From: Madurella fahalii
Taxonomy: Eukaryota; Ascomycota; Sordariomycetes; Sordariales
NCBI GenBank assembly: GCA_029876055.1
Contig: CM056876.1
Span: 1,984,001 to 2,048,000 of the forward strand
DNA length: 64,000 nucleotides
Reading direction: 5' to 3'
The translations under genes and the position numbers were made by a program. Under the pieces are notes generated by a model, which had not been told where the DNA came from, made no database searches, and was given only the letters and a program-made list of their open reading frames with translations. Of the stretch, positions 36,419-46,918 are shown piece after piece; the first letter of the stretch is position 1, and each line of letters opens with the position of its first letter.

Positions 36419-37071
36419 CTGCTGGCGGTTCTTGCGCCCTTGTACCTTGCTAAACCTTTCGGAGAGAAACCCCATACCCTAAGCAGTACTACTTAGTAAT
36501 AGTAAGGAAGTGAGAAATCAAGCCACTAATTACCTAAGTAGTGCTACCAGTAGATCCCACTCTCGTTCGCTGCCCAATTTTCGCAAACCAAGTCAAGGGT
36601 TCCTTCCGGGTGGCGCAATTGCAATATGAACGTTCCCCGGCAAGCGGCAACCACAGCGTCATTGATAGAGCGGAATATCAATTTGCTGATGCAAATACTA
36701 CACTCACCACAGCAACTAACATTTTAGCAGCTTAACAACGAGAAACCCCAACAGGATGTGGGACCTCGACAAACATTCCAAAGCCAGGCAGTTTGCCTAC
36801 TGATTTCCGCGATGTTTCAAAGTCACACCACAATCAACACTCACGCCCCCAGCCGGATCAAGCGCGTTCCAAATTCGTCTCATGGACTTTACGTCAGGTT
36901 TGTTTATCTATTCACAAGCCCAGACCAAATATGATACACAGAAAAGAATAGAAGCAGCAAAGCCAACTTATGTACAACGAAGAGAACGCACATCCTCAGT
37001 CAGGCGATCAAAGCGCGGGGCATGGTCCGCCTGTCTGTCAACCCTAAAGAGACCACGCATCTGCATGGGTT
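36419..37071. other. Intergenic region, 3' flank of AA9 gene
   Basis: 653 bp, A/T-richer in its left part. It contains the presumed 3' UTR of the minus-strand AA9 gene. No gene seen. Confidence 0.5.
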
Positions 37072-38121
37072 TTACTTGCGGCCCAGATCCCTTGCGTGCC
37101 GGCGGGCCTTAGCCTTGAGGTTATCTAGACCCGGGCAGCGGGTGGGGCGCGGGGGTTTGGCGCTGGCGTTGCCCGTGCTGGACGAGGCGGGAGCAGCACT
37201 GGACGAGGCGGAAGTCTCGGCGGGAGCCGTGGTGGAAGAGGCGACGGCGTTGGCAGTGGTGGTTGCAGCCGGGGGGTTAGTGGTCACGGCGGGGGGGACC
37301 GAGGCGGAGCCGGTGACGGCGCTGGCCGAGGAGATGATGGCCGAGGAGCCCTCCTGGATCTCGCTGGCGCCTCCGGCGACGAGGGCAGGCCCCGGGATGG
37401 GGTACGAGTCGAGGGAGCGGTAGATGTTGAAGAGGATACCGTCATCGGTCGGTGTATAGAGGGACTGGCCACGCACGCCGGCGGGGGAGTCGGTGCCGGA
37501 TCCGGTGATCTGGAGGTTGAAGCACTGGGGGTAGTTTTGGGCGCCGTTGCTCTGCCCGGCGCTGTGTAGGGCGATGATCTCGTGGCGGAGGACGTAGTTG
37601 CCAGGGGCGATGTTGGACGGGATCTGAACCATCCAAGAGTTGTTATTCGCGATCAGATGGTCAGAGGCCCACTGCCCAGGGGCGTTGGAGCCGTCGATCA
37701 AGCCGACCTCGCTGATCTTGAAGAACTCGAGCGAGGTCTTATCCACGCTCTCGCAGCCGCCGCTGCCACAGTTGGCAAGATAGTCGATGACAGGGCCGTG
37801 ATGGGACTCGGGCCATGTGTCCCACTGGATGAAGATGCTGTCACCAGCCGCAGCAACGGCATGGCCGCCGGCATTCGAAGCGGTCCTGTGGCAAATGATA
37901 TCACCGCTGGCAAAGGCATCGGGCGCAACAAAGCCGTTGTCGGTATTGCTAGCGGTCCAGCCAACGACAGTAGGCGGGTTGGGCATGTAAGGGAAGACGG
38001 TCGGATCGTACGACTGGTACGAGACGCCGTTGATGACAATGTTGGTGACATGGCCGTGAGCGGCGACGGTCGCGGCGCCCGCGAGAGCGGAAAGGAGGGC
38101 CTTGGAGCTAAGAGAAGGCAT
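37072..38121 (-). CDS. AA9 lytic polysaccharide monooxygenase (formerly GH61), secreted
   Basis: Single exon, 349 residues. Signal peptide 1-21 ends at ATVAA; mature protein begins with His22, the N-terminal copper ligand of the histidine brace. The second copper ligand is His107 in WPESHHGPV (mature residue 86, the same number as in the Thermoascus aurantiacus AA9A reference), and the axial Tyr is in NYPQCF. Segments such as SLEFFKISEVGLIDG and NYVLRHEIIALHSA are hallmark AA9. The enzyme oxidatively cleaves cellulose (and often hemicellulose) with an external electron donor. There is no CBM1: the catalytic domain is followed by an Ala/Ser/Thr-rich linker of about 70 residues and a short basic tail (RPTRCPGLDN then KARRHARDLGRK). 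The start at 38121 was preferred over an upstream in-frame ATG at 38190 because it begins the signal peptide. Confidence 0.95.
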   Translation of the reverse strand: MPSLSSKALLSALAGAATVAAHGHVTNIVINGVSYQSYDPTVFPYMPNPPTVVGWTASNTDNGFVAPDAFASGDIICHRTASNAGGHAVAAAGDSIFIQWDTWPESHHGPVIDYLANCGSGGCESVDKTSLEFFKISEVGLIDGSNAPGQWASDHLIANNNSWMVQIPSNIAPGNYVLRHEIIALHSAGQSNGAQNYPQCFNLQITGSGTDSPAGVRGQSLYTPTDDGILFNIYRSLDSYPIPGPALVAGGASEIQEGSSAIISSASAVTGSASVPPAVTTNPPAATTTANAVASSTTAPAETSASSSAAPASSSTGNASAKPPRPTRCPGLDNLKAKARRHARDLGRK

Positions 38122-38360
38122 CTTTGGAAGCTGGAGTCTGGAGTCCGAGAGTTGATAAAAGCTGTGGGAGGCAAGAAAGCCGAAGAGCACCGTCTAGCGG
38201 GACGAATGGAAAGTCTGAAGATAGAGGGAGAGGAAGAAGACGGTTCAGTCAATGAAGCAAATGTATGTAAAACAAGAAATGAATGAGAAGAATGGCTTTG
38301 CTGGAAGTCGCCTTGCCTGGCGAGAGGAGAAGACGTATCCATCCACGGATTACAGCAGCG

Positions 38361-38370
38361 TCTTATATCC
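38361..38370 (-). promoter_or_regulatory. Candidate TATA box (GATATAAGA) of the AA9 gene
   Basis: On the minus strand the sequence reads ggatataaga, 240 bp upstream of the AA9 start. It contains the same nonamer seen before the GH43-like gene at 9619. Confidence 0.4.
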
Positions 38371-40148
38371 TCTGAAGCCCAAGAAGTCGAACACCTTGAC
38401 GGAAACCCCTGAACGGTGGCCTGACCCGCTTGGGCATTGAGCCCCGACTTGTTCGTATGGCCCAAGTCAAGGAAGAAAAAGAGACGCAGGGCTCGATCCA
38501 TGGCGGCGGAGCTGGCGTAGCGTCATGCCGTTTCAGTAAAATTAGCTATGTAGCCAAGTGCAGTATCAGGCGCAGAAGCTAGAGACTCGAGAAGCTAGGC
38601 GCGGGATAGTGATGGCGGTCGGAGCATCATCGCGCGGGAGGAAGCAAACGGATCAGCGCCAGCAGGAGGGCCATCCCAGCCGGTCGCCCGACCGAAGTTG
38701 CGAGCTGCGCAGCAGAAGCAGCCGGGAACACACCAAAACAGAGATATCGGCCGTGATGCGGTGGGGGAGACGAAGGCGAGGCGGGTCGCCAAGGTAGGCC
38801 CCTGACGGCGGCGAGTGATGTGAGCCATGGATGTCGCCGCCAACGCATGAGCGATCGCAGCGTGGACCGGCGCAGTCCAATCGTCCGGTGGGCTTCGTCA
38901 TCTGATCTGGCGGATCGCATGAAACATGACGAGCGTTCTTGATGGGTCGAAAGCGGGGTTCTGGCGGTGGTGGTGCGGCTGCTCCTGTAATGTTCATACG
39001 CACACGGACGGCAGCATACGACCGAATTGCCCCGCCAGCGGCTTCTTTAGGGGCGGAGACGGGGATCGCGGTGGGGCTGAGGGCTGAGAACGACACAAGC
39101 GAGCCTCTGTTCCTGCATAAGCTCCCCCCAAATTTCAACGCCCGGTGCGTGGCGCCTTTCCCTCGGTAACCCCTTATTCCCGCCGTGTCCGGAAAACGTT
39201 TCCGCTGCAGGCCCCATGGCGAGCAAGGATCTGGTTGCTGGACAGGCCACCACAGAAGGCGCTTTGTCGCGAATGATGCGAATGACAAGCGGCAAACGTC
39301 GCGAGACATTTCGGCAGCGCGGGCCGAACTGGGTCCACAAGAACGGACCGGCATGGGTCTGCTTAGCAGTACCCACGTTGGTCTTCCCATGTATACGTGT
39401 TATGGCCAGGCCCGCGTCTCGATGAGAGACAGCTGCATGCGTGCCATGCTGCCTGCAGTTAATCTTTGTGAGACATCGAAGCGCCCAGTGCACCGGGCAC
39501 CTCCCGCGTGCCGCGTCCCACCGGACAGACCCGGTGGAGTGTGCTACCTTATGCAGTGTGGATCGCCGTGGCACCCGAATGAGCGGCGCGCTTGGAATTC
39601 GCTACCGGGCTCGCAGCATCTTGTTCAATGCCGCGCTACCTTCGTACTACTTATGGTAGCCGCGACCTCGCCGCCGACTTCATGCGTATTGCCAGGCTGC
39701 CAACTGCCGTCGGTGTGGGGGTAGGCGGTGGTGGCGGTGCTGGCGAGGCTGATTGCAGACAGCATTCGTGCCTTGGCGATATTTTTGATGGTCGAGGGAG
39801 GCGGAGAGAGAGGAGCTCACGGAATTTAGGACTACACAGACCCAGCTTCTTTCAAGATTGTGACCCCACCTGCTGTCCTTGCTACTGTAGAACGCTAAGC
39901 CGCCTGGCCCTGACTTGGAAACTTCAGACGGGGGCAATAAAATAGGAGAAACAGGACATGGTAGGGGTGGTAATGACGAGGCGACGGCAACGGCGACGAC
40001 GACGCCTTCTTATCCCCTTCAAAGGGTGACGAGCTAGCAAGTAATCTGCTAGCGGAATTACTACTATGGAAAGGGTTACGGTCTATGCTATAGTCCGAGA
40101 GGACACTCGTCTCTCAAGCCGTCCATAGATATTCACCATCTTCCACAT

Positions 40149-40157
40149 GTACAGTAC
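40149..40157. promoter_or_regulatory. GTACAGTAC motif copy
   Basis: Copy of the recurrent 9-mer, about 40 bp beyond the stop of the YTH gene. Confidence 0.4.
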
Positions 40158-40195
40158 CTCCCGTCGGTATCCCGAATCTTCAGCCCCTCGGCGCA

Positions 40196-42934
40196 TCACC
40201 ACCTCCGGTCAGGAGGACTCCTTTCTCTCTCCCGCTTGACATACCTCCCGGCATATACGCCGCCATGGCTCGGACCACTGTCCCTCTGGTCACGCCACAA
40301 GCTCTCGGCAAACGCCTCCATCTCGCGCAGGAGCTCCGTGCCACACCCTTCTTCAATCTCCTGCCCGTCCTTGCCGACTAGCACCGGCTGGCCGTCGTTA
40401 TAGGCGTTCTTTAGGTGTCCGATGCGGAAGAACTCGACCGACGTCTTGCTGAGCCATTGCACCCGGAACGGGTCGCTCGTGTCCCAGTGGATGCCGCTCA
40501 CCCATGATGGGCGGGGCGTGTCCGGCGACGGTGCGGAGGTCATCCGCGCCTAGAACGGGTCAGTTGAGTCAAGAAGAAAGAGAAGCAGAAAGTCGGAAGA
40601 GAGACACTTACGTATCCCTGGAACGCTCTGCTCTTGTTGATAGAGAAGAATAGGATCACGTTCTTGCACTTGGCAAACGCCTCGCTGAGGATCTCCCCGT
40701 TTTGGACTTGCGTGGTCCAGAGGCTCTGCGAATTGTTCAGTTGCTAGAGACACAAAAGACTTGAGGCGCACTGGCGCACTGGGTAGGGGTTCCGGCTGGC
40801 TGTTGGACGTACATCTTCCATGCATGCCCGCACATTGTCTTCATTGAACGACTTCAGGATAAAGAACCGAGTGTCGCCCTTACGACCAAGATCAATACGG
40901 ATCGGGGCCGCCACCGAATCTCTGCGGCGCGGAAAGTCCACCTGGACTCCACTCTTGTCGCCTCTGAAACTATCGTACTTCCGAGGGCGGTCGTCAGAGT
41001 CGTCGTAGTCCCGGAACAGTGGGGCTGAGCGGGGTGGCCGGTGGGGAGAGTAGTCCCGAAGGCGAGGGGGCGGACTCCGGCGGTAGTCACGGCGGGGTGG
41101 TGAAACTGGATGTGGCGCTGGCCGCCGAAGCGGAGAGGAACCTCGGACAGGCGGTGGGCGCGCGCCAACCTTGTCAGATTCAGAGGCACGGCGAAGATCT
41201 AGGCGGCCCGTTTCTCGCCGGTCGTCTTCACGGGGCCTACTATCACCATCCCCCAAACGGGGAGTTTCGACTAGCCGCGGCACCTTTCCCTTGCGGCTGT
41301 CGTCACCATCTTGGTTGTGCGATCTCTTTGCCGGGGTGGCTTGAGTCGCTTCTCCTATATCGCGTACCGCTGATGACCCGGATCCTGCGCGGGGCTTCTG
41401 TCGCGGAGGGCTATGGTCCTTGACGACGTGCCCCATCAAGTCGTCCCGTGTACTGAAAGTTCTGTCGCAACGCCGGCAAGCAAGCGAAGGCGAAGGCGTC
41501 GGCGACGGCTGTAATGGAGCCGCTTGAGTGGACACTCCACTAACAAGTCGCACAACTGTTGGCCTCTGCAATCCCATCTCGAGCGCTTCTTCCTCCATGA
41601 GTTTCCGCTCCTCCTCCTCGATTTTCAGCCTTTGGGCGGCAAGAGCCTTTGCCTTCCGGAATCGGTCCAGTCTTCTAGTTCGAGCCTCCACATTGTAGTA
41701 ATCCGTTATTTCGAGCCAGTCTCGGAGATCAGGGTGTTGGCTAAGCAGACGAATGAATATCTCATCGGAAGACACTGGGTCCGATGTTGAGCATGGTCGC
41801 CTTTGGCCCGCGTCGTTGCTATTACTATTATCTGTAACTGCCTTGAGCTCCTCGCCCACCTTGGAGTTTCTAATCGCCGGCTTGGAGGCGACCGCGTTGG
41901 GGTTAGTTCCATTCTCGCGATAAATTCGTTCATGAAGGTGTTGCTTTGTAGTGGGTTGTTTAGCCTCTGTAGCGGATTCGGCCTGAACCTTGGTGTTCTC
42001 GACAACTGCAGTTTTCGACGCTGGTCTCTCCAAGTTTACCGGCTGGCCGCCCCTTTGAGACGTGCGTGCTGTCTTGCTGTCCGTGAGTGAATGCTCGTTG
42101 TCCGAAGGACTCTGCGCTATAAACGGAAATTTGATGGGCGACTCGGGCACAGCGGCATCGGATTGCTTGGTCTGTTTTGTCTGCGGTGTGGCAGTCCTTG
42201 GCACATCCGGTACCGGGGCCAGTATCACCGGGGAAGGTTCAGAGGGTAGTGATGGCTGGCCGTTGGCAGTCTTAGCTTGTTGAGCCTGTAGGCTGTGGGC
42301 GTCGTTACTTTGGGTGCTAGTACTTGGACCCGGCATCTCGGTAGCAGAGGACGAGATGGACGCGATCAGTGCCGCAATATCGCTGGCATCAGCCGGGATT
42401 GAAGTCTCGGGAGGCTGCCGGGGGATCTCGTGGGGAATAAAACGGGCCGATGACGGGTGGCCACTTGATGAAGGTGCAGGGTCCGTTATGGTTGTGGGCG
42501 TGGTCGGATTACCGCGGCTCTGGTTCTGGCCGCGACTTTTTATGAGCTTCTCCTTGAGCTCGGCAGCGCGAGCATCCAGCCCCAGCCTGGCTGCTTGCTG
42601 AACCGGCATCCTCGCTGTGAGTGACTGCGGTGACTGAGGCGGCCGTGATGGCTGTAGCTACCCCTACATTAGCGAACGTCCAATGGTACCAAAGCTGCGA
42701 GTATGCGCCCCATGAGTACGAGAAACCCACCGGGTTCAGAGACGATGAGGACTGAGAGATTGAGAGCTTTTCGGTCTCGTACGTTTCAAGTATGCTGCCT
42801 TTATTTGATGTAATCCCGGAACGGAACGATGATTGCAGCGGCGATGGAATAGTTTGTTCTCTGGCAACGTTGTTTGCAAAGGAAGTTGCGAGTGGATGCT
42901 GCTGATAGTGGTGTCCGTCGTTGTGAGGCCACAT
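40196..42934 (-). CDS. C2H2 zinc finger plus YTH domain RNA-binding protein (m6A-reader family)
   Basis: Four exons on the minus strand (42668-42934, 40813-42624, 40612-40743, 40196-40549) give 854 residues. The first intron (42625-42667) is only 43 nt and less certain; translation could instead start at ATG 42609. Order of parts: a Gln/Ser-rich N-terminus; a long disordered region; a C2H2 finger (CRRCDRTFSTRDDLMGHVVKDH pattern, Cys-x2-Cys-x12-His-x4-His); an Arg/Pro/Asp-rich tract; then the YTH domain across exons 2-4. The YTH part starts RFFILKSFNEDNV, continues SLWTTQVQNGEILSEAF (pocket Trp), NVILFFSINKSRAFQGYA, then PSWVSGIHW, DPFRVQWL and ends with VGKDGQEIE. It resembles the YTHDC1/Mmi1-like nuclear branch. 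YTH domains read N6-methyladenosine or specific RNA motifs; whether this one binds m6A is not decided by sequence. The finger-YTH combination is reported separately. Confidence 0.88.
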
Positions 42935-43103
42935 TGTTTTTACGCATCGCGTTTTCCCCTTGAATTCGGTCTCTTGTTTCGTTTTTTCTTTCTGTATCTC
43001 CCCTTCTCGTCTCCTCTCCCCCCCCCTCCTTTTATTTTTTTCTTTTCTTCTTTTATTCCTCTTCCGCTTTTGCTTCTTTTTCTCTCCGATGCTCTTATTC
43101 TCT
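42935..43103. other. Leader region of the YTH gene
   Basis: Strongly pyrimidine-rich on the plus strand (purine-rich on the mRNA-like minus strand), as expected for a 5' UTR. No ORF. Confidence 0.5.
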
Positions 43104-43508
43104 TTATAGATTTCCCTTTCTGGTTTGATCGATGAGCATTATATGGAGAAACAAGCGTACCTCTGCTCTGATAGACAAGTGAGAGATGGACGAGCTTTCA
43201 GGTTCTTTACTCAAGCGGTTATTCCCTTCAGCACATAATCCAGTAAACGGCTCCTGCCAGAAACGGGAACAGAATTGTTCTCTTACCTTTTGAGAACATA
43301 TGACTCTAGAGGAAACAGACAGCGAGAGGAGCACTGGGCAAAGGGATGAGGACGGGGAATGCTTGAGAAGCTGGCCAGCCGTTGCAGAAGCCTGTTGTGA
43401 CGAGAGAACGGAATTAGCTCGATGCGTTATGACGACCTGCTGGCTCAGGATGTATGCCGGAGCGAGAATAGCGATGAGCAATAATGCACAATGTGTGACC
43501 GAAGCCAT
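43104..43508 (-). CDS. Possible small secreted protein (134 aa)
   Basis: Minus-strand frame with ATG at 43508. The first 24 residues look like a signal peptide (THCALLLIAILAPAYIL), followed by a Ser-rich stretch and three or four Cys residues (SSLCPV, VICSQ, FCSRF, GLCAEG). There is no homologue I recognise. A GTAAGA-like donor at about 43290 suggests the true gene could be spliced, but no acceptor at a normal distance was found. It might be an effector-like protein or chance. Confidence 0.35.
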   Translation of the reverse strand: MASVTHCALLLIAILAPAYILSQQVVITHRANSVLSSQQASATAGQLLKHSPSSSLCPVLLSLSVSSRVICSQKVREQFCSRFWQEPFTGLCAEGNNRLSKEPESSSISHLSIRAEVRLFLHIMLIDQTRKGNL

Positions 43509-44164
43509 AAAACGAAGTCAAAACTTCTCATGTGTGGGGAGATTTTAGTTCCTTATTATTGGTCAAGCCAGCTGGGTAAGTTAAACTTTGATGCGGGCAC
43601 CCACCAGCTCTCGGCGCTTGCCTGCGCTGTGGGGCCTTCATTTCCCCCCCTGGAAGGACCCTGATCGTCAACTGGCGTCTGCCTCCTGTGGCGCGAGCTT
43701 CGTATGATGCTCATCAAAGTCTCGTTATGGCTCGAGGCGTCAATTGACCCAATCGTTGAGGGCTGCGTACCATGCAATACCCAGATACCACAGGCTGGCT
43801 GGTCACAGCCAGGCCACGCCGATCGCAAAGGCCTTAGCCGGTCTCGACATTCGGTCAACACGGACCCTGGCGTGGTCACTAACCAAATGCTACAGTAGCG
43901 TTGCCCAACGGTCTGGGACTCGCCAGACGCAGTGACCCTTAGACGCAGAAATTTTGAGTCAAGACCGGCGACCGCGAAAATGCCCAACATCCGCTTTGAT
44001 CGTGGACCTCAGGCCAAGGTATTGGCCTGGCATTGCTGACGTGACATGGTGTTGTTAAACGTTTCCCGCCTCTCTCGCAACTTTTTTAAACCGTGAGGCA
44101 CACTTTACCCCTTCGGTCACAAGCAAATCGTTGCAAGAAACGCCAGTGTGTCCCGCATCAAACC
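43509..44164. other. Intergenic region upstream of DUF2456-like gene
   Basis: 656 bp without a convincing gene. It serves as 5' flank for both the plus-strand gene at 44165 and the candidate at 43508. Confidence 0.5.
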
Positions 44165-45147
44165 ATGTGGTGGATCGAGAAAGACACTTCCTCTTCCGAG
44201 CCGGGTGGCGTACGTGCTTCAGCGGAGTGGACCGACAGCGAGCCAGGGTATGCCAGCCCGGCGGCGGCGGCGACGACGACGATAGCACCAAAACCCCAAT
44301 CTCTCCGTACCCGGCTCTTGACCCCCACCGCCAAGTTCACCGCCCACCAACTCTTCTACATCTTTGCCCTCAACGGGATCGGCGCCGCGATTCTCTCAGG
44401 GGGCATCAACTTCGCAGTTGCCTACGGTACGAACAATACCCCTCCCCCATCCATCATCACCAACCAACCAACAGCCCAAAAACCCACCATCAAACAACCA
44501 CCAACCCGCCAACTAACTCGCTGCCTACCAAAAATAAAGCCATGTACAGCAACCCCCAACCCTCTCACCCTCCCCCTCTGCTCTTCACCCTCCCAACATC
44601 CTTCCTCGGCGACGCCGCCGTCACCGCAATCATCCAGTCCTGCATCTCCTGGCTCGTCCCGCTCTTCTTCGTCAACTATGACCTCTCCCACCGGAGGGTC
44701 GCCCCCCTGGGCGTCTTCCCGGAGCCCGCTGCCCACCTCGTCCGCTGGTTCTTCTTCCTCGACCACTACAACGGCAACGGCGGGTCCGGCCACGGGCATG
44801 ATGGCAAGAGCGGACCATCGTCATCGTCATCGTCATCGTCATCCTCGGGCTGCTGCAGTTCCGGGCGCGCGCTGTCGGTGGGCTTCTTCTTCGCGCAGCT
44901 CGGCCGGGCGATGGTGGTGGCGTTTATCTCGTTTTGCGTGCTGATCGGGCCGACGGTGGGGGTTCTGACGGCGGTGGGGACGAGGTACGGCGGGGACTGG
45001 GTGTTTCTGGACAAGTGGACGGGCCCGGTGTTTAAGCTGATTTATGGAGGGGTATTGTCGCTGTTGACGTCGCCAGGGATTGCCATGTTTTGGATGGTGA
45101 GGGCGGCGTGGGTTGCGAAAGATGCTGGCGTTGGTGGTGAGGCATGA
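44165..45147 (+). CDS. DUF2456-like fungal membrane protein
   Basis: Two exons (44165-44426, 44540-45147; the 113-nt intron is GT-AG, and its exon junction completes an Ala codon) encode 289 residues. The landmarks recall fungal DUF2456 (PF10445): HQLFYIFALNGIGAAILSGG and INFAVAYAMY (first hydrophobic segment), FLGDAAVTAIIQSCISWLVP, a PLGVFPEPAAHLVRWFFFL motif, and two C-terminal hydrophobic segments. Four transmembrane segments are likely. Budding-yeast members include YDL133W (Srf1, linked to phospholipase D regulation); that link is family knowledge, not shown here. A run of ten Ser (encoded by TCA/TCG repeats near 44820) interrupts a cytosolic-looking loop. It converges on the Gpi18 gene downstream. 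Confidence 0.75.
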
Positions 45148-45423
45148 CCTGACTCAATGGTGGGTGCGAATGATGGATGGGACTTACCATCTTAGAATGC
45201 AACGGAAAGACTGGAATAACTTGTTTCTTGGGCTGGTGCAGGTACATGGCTTGGGAAGAAAAAACAAAGGAAAGTCATGAACAAATGATTAGATATTATA
45301 AAAAATAATAAGTAGTGATAATATACAGCAGACGCATGCCTTGCGTTGGAGAAGAACTTAAGTTTTATTTATGTTGGCGCCCATTTCTCATTTCTTAGTT
45401 TACCACATACAGCAGACGCACGT
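45148..45423. other. Convergent 3' intergenic region
   Basis: 276 bp between two convergent stops, A/T-rich (45270-45350), consistent with two 3' ends. Confidence 0.5.
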
Positions 45424-46918
45424 CTACGCAGGCGGTAGAAACGAGGCAAAGAGCACCCCTTGGATCGAGGCATACATCACCATGAACGTGACGATGCGGC
45501 TTCCGGACTTGTCTTGGCGGATAAGACTCCCCGCAAGCCACCAGTACCAGAGCGGATACCCAGACGAGATTCTCGTGATGATCTGGACATGATACATAGT
45601 CACAGCGAGCACAGCCAGCAACACTTGTGCAGCCGCGGCAGACCGGACAAGCGACAACAAGCGAGCCGACTCGGCCGGCTTGTCGGTAAGAGAAAGTCGC
45701 CGATCAGTCCGCAGCTGCTCCACCCCCGACCTGACCAACACTGCCAGCATCGGGGCCGCAAGCAGGAACAGCGGGAGGTTAGACACGGTCCAATAGCGGA
45801 GGAAACCGCTATGCCTAGTTCCATCCATGTCAGCACATCTATGGATGCCCGTCGAGGAGCGGACCGGCCTTACCAATAGTGCTTCTGCACAAAGGTGTAG
45901 ATACTCGGTAGGTATCCCCGGCACCACGATCTAGGCTCAGCGCCGGATGTGTCGGAGCAGAAGCGGAGATATGCTAGAGCCTGTGGCACGATGGACCCAG
46001 CAGCCACACAAACTCCACCAATGCCAAGAGCCAATAGCCGGCGCAGCGTGTCCGAGGGACGCTGGTGCAGCCTCGGCAATTGGCACAGGACTTCCCACGC
46101 AAACGGGATTCCGTTCAGAATTCCGTTGCTACGGAAGGTGGTGGCCAGGCCAAAGAGGATCCCGGCCAGGATGGTGTAGATGTCGCGACTTGTCGGGCTG
46201 CGCTCGGCGCGGCAGCTCAGGGCGAGGAAGAGGTAGCCCGAGAAGGAGAGCAAGGCAAAGGAACTCTCGGCGTACGGGGCTGAAAGGAATAGACCTGCAG
46301 GGGAGAGAATGTGCAGGATAGCAGCAACCAAAGATAGAGCGCGGTCACGCCAGACCAGCTGGCCCAGACGATAGAGCACGAGGGCCGAGAGCAGGTGGGC
46401 CGCGTTAGCGACGACGATGCCAGTCAGAGCCTCAAGAACAGCTCCTTCTTCTTCCTGCACGGTCGAGAAACCGGCGATTCCGAGATATGCCAAGCCTGGA
46501 GGGCGGAAATCAATGAGGGCAAGAGGTCAGCGTGGGGAGAGCAAGCGGAGTGTTCGGATCAGAGAAGACAAGTGCAGGTTAACTAGACCAACTTACCTTT
46601 GACTAGAGTTCTGACAACAATTGGTAGCCCGCCACCAAAAGCCCACTCTTGCTCGAAACGGTATCCCCTACGGGCGATACTGAGGAAGTAGATGGCATCC
46701 CAACTTGATAGTCGGGCGACTAGGCCAGGCCAGGAGTCTGCCGACCCGTCAACCCCGGCATGGTGACCGGTTCGGACGACCAGCCCCGCCGATGTGTCGT
46801 AGGTATCACCTACGAAATTGCATCCTAATACAATAGTGAAGAGGAAGAGCTTCCATGCAGCAAAGGTGGTGAGTAGAGTGCGGTAGGGGTGGACACGGGC
46901 TAGCATTTGGGAGGGCAT
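45424..46918 (-). CDS. GPI18: GPI mannosyltransferase 2 (Gpi18/PIG-V)
   Basis: Three exons (46597-46918, 45874-46495, 45424-45814) give 444 residues, close to the family's size. The enzyme adds the second mannose to the GPI-anchor precursor in the ER lumen, using dolichol-phosphate-mannose. Landmarks are SSWDAIYFLSIARRGYRFEQ followed by EWAF near the N-terminus, LSPAGLFLSAPYAESSFAL, a TTFRSNGILNG segment, and QNKHYW-like VQKHYWHSGFLRYW spanning the second intron. Multiple transmembrane segments are evident and the C-terminus ends in a hydrophobic helix. It is essential in yeasts. Introns are both GT-AG. Confidence 0.9.

Larger units (their letters stand above)
38122..40195. other. Intergenic region upstream of AA9 and downstream of the YTH gene
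   Basis: About 2.07 kb. The left part is the AA9 promoter, with a TATA-like element at 38361-38370. A GTACAGTAC copy is at 40149-40157. Several frames up to 245 codons exist on the minus strand (38653-39390), but they have no start context, domain or coding-like composition. Confidence 0.5.

Noticed and set aside
38653..39390. 245-codon minus-strand ORF upstream of AA9
   Set aside because: No recognisable domain, poor start context, and G/C-rich DNA alone explains the open frame.
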